Source: Spirochaetaceae bacterium
GTDB taxonomy: Bacteria; Spirochaetota; Spirochaetia; SZUA-6; Fen-1364
DNA length: 6,713 bases
Assembly: GCA_003170115.1 (NCBI GenBank)
Contig: PMZS01000373.1
Coordinates: 5,658-12,370 of the forward strand
Direction: 5' to 3'
In this document: in pieces, positions 1 to 3,834 of the stretch
Numbering within the stretch: position 1 is the stretch's first letter
Layout: every line of letters begins with the position of its first letter
Notes under the pieces: generated by a model
The model's database searches: none
Told to the model about the DNA's origin: nothing
What the model saw: the letters and a program-made list of their open reading frames with translations, nothing else
Program-made: the position numbers and the translations under genes

Positions 1-2
1 AG

Positions 3-146
3 GTCCAGGTCGCGGAACTTCACAAGCTCGTCGGTCAGGGCCTTCTTCTGCTGGTTGAGGTTGTTCAGCTCCTCGCGCAGCGCGTCCACCCGCTCCGCCT
101 TGCCCTCCGCCCGCGCCCTCTCCCGCGCAAGCTCGGCTGCCGGCTG
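3..146 (-). CDS. Coiled-coil protein segment, partial (runs off left edge)
   Basis: Read on the minus strand in the frame whose codons pair with plus positions 3-5, 6-8 and so on, this stretch gives a highly charged sequence: ELARERARAEGKAERVDALR, then EELNNLNQQKKALTDELVKF, ending at RDLD by the window edge. The alternation of Leu, Ala and Val with Glu, Arg and Lys, and the absence of helix breakers, are what a long coiled coil looks like. The C-terminal part lies outside the window. Upstream of about 146 the coiled-coil character stops abruptly, and no in-frame ATG is seen before a stop at about 287, so the N-terminal part is missing or the real start is a non-ATG codon. It abuts other broken genes and is probably the tail of a truncated gene. 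I do not recognise the family. Low-complexity coiled coils are easily mimicked, so confidence is modest. Confidence 0.4.
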
Positions 147-191
147 ATGGCGGGATTGATTCCGCCTCTTGTCGTGGTTAACATCAGTGTG

Positions 192-622
192 ATGCAGAAG
201 GTTGCTCAACTTCTTCGCGACATGGTATCGGCAGGGACCATTGCTGATTATGCCGTTTTCGGCGCAGTGGCCCAGATGCGATACACACTACGAGTACTGC
301 GCTGCCAGAGGTCTTGGAATGGAAGGTGAGGCTATCCGTGTTGGCAAATGGCCCGTTCAGTTCATTCCTGCTTTCATCCCGCTCACCGAAGAGGCAATGC
401 GTGAAGCCGAGACTGCCGAAATAGAAAGGCGTTCCTCTCCTAGTTGTCAGGGTGGACTATCTTGCACTGATAGCCCTCAGCACGGGAAGACCCAAGGATT
501 ACGCACGGATCCTCGCCTTGATGGAATCCGGCGCCGTAAGCCTGGCCAAGCTGGAGCCCTTGGCAGCCCGACATGGAGTTTCCGGTCAGTTGCGTGCATT
601 CAAGACGCGTTTCCTGGGGTGA
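192..622 (+). pseudogene. Nucleotidyltransferase-like (AbiEii-type) gene, internally deleted and frameshifted
   Basis: Three pieces of one protein appear in three successive plus frames. Piece one, from ATG 192, reads MQKVAQLLRDMVSAGTIADY then AVFGAVAQMRYT and ends near 285. Piece two begins near 286 with YEYCAARGLGMEGEAIRVG and KWPVQFIPAF, up to AETAEIE near 427. Piece three reads VPLLVVRVDYLALIALSTGR, PKDYARILALMESGAVSLAK, and ends LRAFKTRFLG with a TGA at 620-622. From memory this is a conserved family of small nucleotidyltransferase-fold proteins, often grouped with AbiEii-type toxins. At the first junction some 25 residues, expected to hold the acidic catalytic motif, seem to be missing. 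The second break is explained by one extra A in the AAA at 425-427. With the catalytic segment gone it should be inactive. An ATG at 147 in the same frame is possible, but the text before 192 is unlike the family. Confidence 0.72.
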
Positions 623-626
623 TCCG

Positions 627-806
627 ATGGACGAGAAGATAAGAGAACTGCTTGAACGACAGGCGGCATGGCAGCGAGGCAGGGCCTCACTCTCGTGGGA
701 GGAAAAGCTGGAAATGTCGCTGGTCATGCGTGAGGCGCGGGCGGCCCTGCGCAAGCGGGCAGGCAGCCGTCCCGAAGTGCCGAAATCGCGCCCACCAGCT
801 CGGTGA
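627..806 (+). CDS. Small charged protein downstream of the nucleotidyltransferase remnant
   Basis: A 59-residue ORF whose ATG lies four bases after the TGA of the nucleotidyltransferase remnant, a spacing typical of translational coupling. It reads MDEKIRELLERQAAWQRGRA and continues with WEEKLEMSLVMREARAALRK: amphipathic, strongly charged and probably all-helical. Its placement suggests a small partner of the nucleotidyltransferase, for example the second member of a toxin-antitoxin-like pair; that is inference. No clear Shine-Dalgarno is separable from the preceding coding sequence. The last residues (about 50-59, rich in Pro, Arg and Ser) lie over the antisense of the helicase remnant and may be foreign sequence captured at a deletion junction, so the C-terminus may not be native. 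I do not recognise a named family. It may be the only intact gene in the first 1.4 kb. Confidence 0.5.
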   Translation: MDEKIRELLERQAAWQRGRASLSWEEKLEMSLVMREARAALRKRAGSRPEVPKSRPPAR

Positions 807-1190
807 CCGCCCTCTCCTTCGCCCCCTCCATCGCGAACACGTTCAGGGTGTTCATCGCCCGCGTCATGGCAACGTAGATCAGGTTGCGCTCCAGGGAGTC
901 AGCCGAGTTCTCGTCGTACTCACCGTCGGTCGGCATGCTCGGGAGATACAGCAGCACCACCGGAAAGTCCACGCCCTTGCTGGAGTGCAGCGTGGACACG
1001 CGCACCAGGCCCTCGGCGGTCAGGTCCTGGGACTCGTCGACAAAGGCAAGATCGAGGTTGTGCAGGTCCGCGCCGGTTGGAAAGGCCCCTTTGCCGTCAT
1101 CGCCCAGATCTCCCACACCTGGGCGCGCTGGGCCTTGGAGAGCGGCTGGCGCATTCCGCGCCGCGGCATAGTGTTGAAGGTGGGGCGATG
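785..1190 (-). pseudogene. UvrD/Rep-type superfamily 1 helicase remnant
   Basis: Minus-strand fragments of a UvrD-like DNA helicase. Entering at about 1190 in one frame is FNTMPRRGMRQPLSKAQRAQ followed by VWEIWAMTAKG, which resembles the segment before motif II in this superfamily. Near 1081-1092 the reading shifts frame and continues HNLDLAFVDESQDLTAEG, where VDESQD is motif II (Walker B, DExQ). Only a few residues later comes LVRVSTLHSSKGVDFPVVLL (motif V, about 950-1008) and then ERNLIYVAMTRAMNTLNVFA (motif VI, about 830-893). In an intact enzyme motifs II and V are separated by a couple of hundred residues or more holding motifs III and IV, so a large internal deletion is visible around 1010-1020. 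Motif I (Walker A) and the whole N-terminus are absent. The recognisable end, TELVGAI, is near 787. This cannot be a working helicase. Family confidence is high; exact limits are approximate. Confidence 0.8.
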
Positions 1191-1404
1191 ATGCGAGAAG
1201 TGAGTTGCAGATAACCCTTGCCTCGTTCAGCGGGTTCCCGTCCTTGCCCTCTATTCCCGTAAGCCGATGAACGAACATGTAGTCGAGGAGAAGGGCCATG
1301 TTATTGAAGAACGTGACTTCAAAGTCCTCGACCGCTGATTTGGGCATTTTGCTTTCAACGCCTTGAAACGCGGCAACATCGGCGTCGACCTTCGAGACGC
1401 GCGT
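1189..1404 (-). pseudogene. N-terminal fragment of a conserved protein of unknown function
   Basis: The minus-strand frame open from 1404 downward reads TRVSKVDADVAAFQGVESKM, then PKSAVEDFEVTFFNNMALLL, then DYMFVHRLTGIEGKDGNPLN and EARVICNSLL. I recall a family of small proteins of roughly 110-120 residues with this N-terminal half (EGKDGNPLNEVR being a strong block), followed by a C-terminal half that is absent here; its function is not known to me. A TAG in frame at 1405-1407 lies immediately before the conserved N-terminus, and no ATG, GTG or TTG occurs in frame until ATG 1347, well inside the conserved part, so the native start has been lost. At about 1190 the reading runs into helicase sequence. 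The piece is therefore broken at both ends. The ORF from ATG 1347 stays open to 724 and could in principle make a chimeric 207-residue protein. Confidence 0.6.
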
Positions 1405-1406
1405 CT
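1395..1406. repeat. 12-bp perfect palindrome at the broken gene start
   Basis: AGACGCGCGTCT is a perfect palindrome, followed at once by an overlapping smaller inverted repeat (TCTA-GT-TAGA at 1404-1413). It covers the point where the start of the minus-strand conserved gene fragment has been lost. It could be an operator, a deletion hotspot or chance. Confidence 0.35.
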
Positions 1407-1466
1407 AGTTAGACTTTCGGATAGTTTTTCATGCCATGCACGGCCTGATGGCTCCTTTCTCATCCT

Positions 1467-1781
1467 TCAAAGCACGCCGGCGTGGTCCTTGCGGTCTTTC
1501 ACAAAGAAGAACCACATTGCGGCCATGCTGATCCCAGCCTCTCCTTCTATGATGTTCTGTATGTCCTTGATGCTGATGACTTTCTTTCCCCTGTCATCCT
1601 TGACGTCCTTGCCATCGAATTCGGCGACTTTCTTGCCATGCGAGTCCCGAATATTCCTGCTCTCTATCTGGCCGAATACCGCGCCGTTGTAGGACCGGAC
1701 GGTGTCCCTGTCGACCTCCGCGAGCTTCTGGCCCGAGCTTTTCTTTATCAGCCGCTTTCCATCAAACGTGTAGTCCGCCAT
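1467..1781 (-). CDS. 4-fold beta-flower-type repeat protein
   Basis: A 104-residue protein made mostly of four short repeats. Gly17, Gly33, Gly49 and Gly65 are spaced exactly 16 residues apart, and each repeat follows a pattern of a hydrophobic residue, a polar turn containing the Gly, often Lys-Lys, a hydrophobic pair, an acidic residue and Asp or Asn. Examples are IRDSHGKKVAEFDGKD (44-59) and VKDDRGKKVISIKD (60-73). This suits short beta hairpins arranged around an axis, as in the family I know as 4-fold beta flower; the molecular function of that fold is unknown to me. After the repeats comes a hydrophobic stretch, GISMAAMWFFFV (84-95), too short to be a sure membrane segment, then a charged tail. 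The ATG at 1781 has an excellent Shine-Dalgarno. There is no signal peptide. The family name is from memory; the repeat structure is read directly. Confidence 0.85.
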   Translation of the reverse strand: MADYTFDGKRLIKKSSGQKLAEVDRDTVRSYNGAVFGQIESRNIRDSHGKKVAEFDGKDVKDDRGKKVISIKDIQNIIEGEAGISMAAMWFFFVKDRKDHAGVL

Positions 1782-1786
1782 CTTTT

Positions 1787-1792
1787 CCTCCT
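1787..1792 (-). promoter_or_regulatory. Shine-Dalgarno of the beta-flower gene
   Basis: On the minus strand AGGAGG lies five bases before ATG 1781, within AAAGGAGGAAAAG. This is a near-ideal ribosome binding site and fixes the start of the 104-residue protein. Confidence 0.85.
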
Positions 1793-1798
1793 TTGTAA

Positions 1799-1827
1799 AA
1801 GTTCAGCCTGCCCGTCTGATTTGTCAA
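1799..1827 (-). promoter_or_regulatory. Possible promoter for the beta-flower gene
   Basis: A perfect -35 consensus TTGACA occurs on the minus strand at 1822-1827, with GAACTT at the 17-base spacing (1799-1804), a poor -10 match. The position just ahead of the ribosome binding site is sensible, but the -10 is weak and the transcript leader would be very short. Confidence 0.25.
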
Positions 1828-1838
1828 TTACTGCCTGA

Positions 1839-1857
1839 CGCCCACTCCATATGGGCG
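1839..1857. promoter_or_regulatory. Inverted repeat between divergent genes, possible operator
   Basis: CGCCCA and TGGGCG form a perfect six-base inverted repeat around a seven-base centre in the space between the minus-strand beta-flower gene and the plus-strand genes. There is no T run on either side, so it is not an intrinsic terminator. An operator is possible; chance in GC-rich DNA is also plausible. Confidence 0.25.
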
Positions 1858-1917
1858 GCTGTAATGGGCCATCGTCCGCCCTTGCCTCAACGAAGTGCGG
1901 GAAAGTATCATTCCAGG

Positions 1918-2196
1918 GTGAAGAAACGAGAGGGATCGGAGAGCCTCAGCGGCGAGGCCTTGCGCAAGGAGGTCTGCCGCCGCATCCGCCTGGCGCGCAG
2001 CTACTGGGACGCACACAGGAATTCCGCATGCCGCGCGGAACGGGCGCGTTCGCTCCTGCTCTACGACACCCTCACGAAATCTGAAAAAGAGAAAATCCCC
2101 CAGGTCCTTCGCGTGTGGCTCCGCTATCGGAGCGAGAAGTACTTCAATGAAAAGCGGACGCCTCCCGGCGGTGGCACACGAAGAGGAACGCACTAG
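1918..2196 (+). CDS. Small conserved protein of unknown function
   Basis: A basic, helix-rich protein of 92 residues if it starts at the GTG at 1918. The body reads LRKEVCRRIRLARSYWDAHR (about 15-34), then ERARSLLLYDTLTKSEKEKI and PQVLRVWLRYRSEKYF (about 41-76). I recall IPQVLRVWLRYRSEKYF as a strongly conserved block in small uncharacterised bacterial proteins, but I know no function. The tail after residue 80 is Gly-, Arg- and Pro-rich and probably disordered. There is no signal peptide or membrane segment. The start is uncertain: an in-frame ATG at 1864 would add 18 residues that look non-conserved, and neither candidate has a strong Shine-Dalgarno. The gene lies 58 bases before the pirin gene on the same strand and may be co-transcribed with it. 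The reading is supported by clean amino acid composition and the intact conserved block. Confidence 0.7.
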   Translation: MKKREGSESLSGEALRKEVCRRIRLARSYWDAHRNSACRAERARSLLLYDTLTKSEKEKIPQVLRVWLRYRSEKYFNEKRTPPGGGTRRGTH

Positions 2197-2240
2197 TTGA
2201 TGCATAAGGTCATCGACATCACTTCCGCCATGGCGCGCTG

Positions 2241-2257
2241 AGAGGAGCAGGAGCTTG
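2241..2257 (+). promoter_or_regulatory. Ribosome binding site and TTG start of the pirin gene
   Basis: AGAGGAG at 2241-2247 lies seven bases before TTG 2255, with a second AGGAG at 2249-2253. No in-frame ATG or GTG exists between the upstream in-frame stop (TGA 2198-2200) and the conserved N-terminus, so TTG is the best-supported start. Confidence 0.7.
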
Positions 2258-3271
2258 GAAAGCAAGGCAATCATCTCCACGAAAAGGCTCGGATTTCCCT
2301 GGGAGACCCGGGATCCCTTCCTCTATTGCGTCCATCATCTGGATGACTACCCCGCGGGGAACGCGGAGCTTGGCCCCGCGGCATCGCTCGCGGGCAGGGA
2401 CATGGGACAGGACTTTGACCCCCGGGAAGAATGGCGGATGTACCACGGTGAAGCGGTGCCGGGATTCCCGTCGCACCCTCACCGCGGGTTCGAGACGGTA
2501 ACCGCGGTCCTGAAGGGCCTGATCGATCACTCGGATTCGCATGGTGCCGCGGGACGTTACGGAAACGGTGACGTGCAGTGGTTGACAGCCGGGGCCGGTC
2601 TCCAGCACGCGGAGATGTTTCCGCTGCTCAATACCGAAGGCGGGAATCCCCTGGAATTGTTCCAGATATGGCTTAACCTGCCCGCGGCCGGAAAATTTGC
2701 GAAACCGTATTACACCATGCTTTGGGCCGAAGATGTGCCCAGGTTCATCCACCGGGATGCATCCGGGAATGCAACTGAAGCCAATATCATTGCCGGCACG
2801 ATTGGCAGGCTGGCAGCCGTCCCACCGCCACCGGACTCCTGGGCCGCGGACCCGGCACACGAATTGGCGATATGGACCATCACAATGGAACCGCATGCGT
2901 CCTGGAGAATGCCCGCGGCATCCCCCGGCGTGAATCGAAACCTCTTCTTCTATCGGGGTTCCATGGTGGGGATCGACGGTATGGAAATAACGGCCGACCA
3001 TTCCGTCCAGCTTTACCCCGAGAAAGAAGTGATGGTGCAGGCGGGAGATGATGCATGTTCTCTGTTGTTGCTCCAGGGACGTCCGATCAACGAACCGGTT
3101 GTCCAGCGAGGCCCGTTCGTGATGAACACCCAGGAAGAAATAGTTGCCGCATTCCGCGATTATCGGAGAGACCAGTTCGGAGGCTGGCCCTGGTCGAGAA
3201 ACGATCCCGTGCACCCAAGGTCGAGAGGCAGGTTCGCAACGTTCGCCAACGGCGACGAGGTGATCAGGTAG
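2255..3271 (+). CDS. Pirin family bicupin protein
   Basis: A 338-residue cytosolic bicupin of the pirin family. The N-terminal cupin carries the metal site: His74 and His76 in GFPSHPHRGFETVTAVLKG, then His118 and Glu120 in WLTAGAGLQHAEMF. Order and spacing match the iron ligands of human pirin (His56, His58, His101, Glu103). The second cupin (about 205-290) shows no equivalent metal set. The C-terminal signature GPFVMNTQEEIVAAFRDYRR and FGGWPW (about 306-332) is typical of the family. Some bacterial pirins oxidise quercetin-like flavonols and others act as regulators; the substrate here cannot be told. Length is on the long side for the family, mainly from loops and the tail after the FGGWPW block. 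It lies in a plus-strand run with the small upstream protein and the VOC gene 89 bases downstream. Translation starts at TTG. Confidence 0.92.
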   Translation: MESKAIISTKRLGFPWETRDPFLYCVHHLDDYPAGNAELGPAASLAGRDMGQDFDPREEWRMYHGEAVPGFPSHPHRGFETVTAVLKGLIDHSDSHGAAGRYGNGDVQWLTAGAGLQHAEMFPLLNTEGGNPLELFQIWLNLPAAGKFAKPYYTMLWAEDVPRFIHRDASGNATEANIIAGTIGRLAAVPPPPDSWAADPAHELAIWTITMEPHASWRMPAASPGVNRNLFFYRGSMVGIDGMEITADHSVQLYPEKEVMVQAGDDACSLLLLQGRPINEPVVQRGPFVMNTQEEIVAAFRDYRRDQFGGWPWSRNDPVHPRSRGRFATFANGDEVIR

Positions 3272-3285
3272 TCGTCAACTTCTCC

Positions 3286-3297
3286 CCGCCTTGGCGG
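3286..3297 (+). other. Short GC-rich hairpin between pirin and VOC genes
   Basis: CCGCC-TT-GGCGG can fold with a CUUG tetraloop just after the pirin stop. It is not followed by a T run, so it is a weak terminator candidate at best; it might instead protect the transcript end or mean nothing. Confidence 0.25.
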
Positions 3298-3345
3298 CAT
3301 CGAAGCCCTCACCGCGTTCCTTTTGATGTTGAAATTGGGATTACC

Positions 3346-3352
3346 GGAGGAG
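3346..3352 (+). promoter_or_regulatory. Shine-Dalgarno of the VOC gene
   Basis: GGAGGAG lies eight bases before ATG 3361. It decides the start, because the same frame stays open far upstream into the antisense and out-of-frame reading of the pirin gene. Confidence 0.85.
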
Positions 3353-3360
3353 CAAACCCC

Positions 3361-3834
3361 ATGCAGAAGATCACCCCATTCCTGTGGTTCAATGACAAAG
3401 CAGAAGAAGCGATGCATTTCTATATTTCCATTTTTAAAAACTCCAGGGTCGGGAGAGTCTCTCGATATGGAGAGGCAGGACCAGGACAAAAGGGCAAAGT
3501 CATGTCCGCGACATTCGTGCTCGAAGGACAGGAGTTCTTCGCTTTGAACGGAGGCCCGCAGTTTCCCTTCACGGAAGCCATATCGCTTTACGTGGACTGC
3601 AAAACACAGGAAGAAGTCGACGAGCTGTGGGAGAAGCTCTCCGAGGGCGGAGAAAAAGGCCGGTGCGGCTGGCTGAAGGACAAGTTCGGGCTGTGGTGGC
3701 AGATCATCCCCTCCGCCCTGGGCGAGATGCTGGGTGATCCTGATCCTGCAAAGGCGAACAGGGTCATGCAGGCAATGATGAAGATGAAGAAAATCGACAT
3801 AGAAGCCTTGCGGCACGCCCGCGATCAGCGATAG
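3361..3834 (+). CDS. VOC family protein, PhnB-like (3-demethylubiquinone-9 3-methyltransferase-type domain)
   Basis: A 157-residue cytosolic protein with the beta-alpha-beta fold of the vicinal oxygen chelate superfamily, PhnB-like branch. Typical landmarks are MQKITPFLWFNDKAEEAMHF (1-20), FYISIFKNSRVGRVSRYG (20-37), the strand FVLEGQEFFALNGGPQFPFT (52-71), SLYVDCKTQEEVDELWEKLS (75-94), the Trp-rich GWLKDKFGLWWQIIPSAL (103-120), and a tail with KANRVMQAMMKMKKIDIEAL (131-150). These recur across the family, and the length is the usual one. Despite the domain name, most members are not shown to be methyltransferases and their substrates are unknown; they are usually dimers. It follows the pirin gene by 89 bases and has its own strong ribosome binding site. 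Its stop codon overlaps the stop-codon end of the convergent PLP-enzyme gene by ten bases. Confidence 0.92.
   Translation: MQKITPFLWFNDKAEEAMHFYISIFKNSRVGRVSRYGEAGPGQKGKVMSATFVLEGQEFFALNGGPQFPFTEAISLYVDCKTQEEVDELWEKLSEGGEKGRCGWLKDKFGLWWQIIPSALGEMLGDPDPAKANRVMQAMMKMKKIDIEALRHARDQR

Noticed and set aside
202..642. 146-codon plus-strand ORF as an intact gene
   Set aside because: Only its middle (YEYCAARG to AETAEIE) is protein-like. The front and back are out of frame with the neighbouring pieces of the same nucleotidyltransferase.
652..1191. 179-codon plus-strand ORF
   Set aside because: It is antisense to the helicase and conserved-protein remnants, whose motifs are unmistakable on the minus strand, and out of frame with the small ORF at 627.
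2200..2241. 13-codon ORF (MHKVIDITSAMAR) just before the pirin gene
   Set aside because: No ribosome binding site and no sign of an attenuator hairpin. A leader peptide is possible but unsupported.
2219..3214. Long 331-codon minus-strand ORF over the pirin gene
   Set aside because: It is the antisense shadow of the pirin coding region, which carries conserved metal ligands and signatures. The minus translation shows no recognisable domain.
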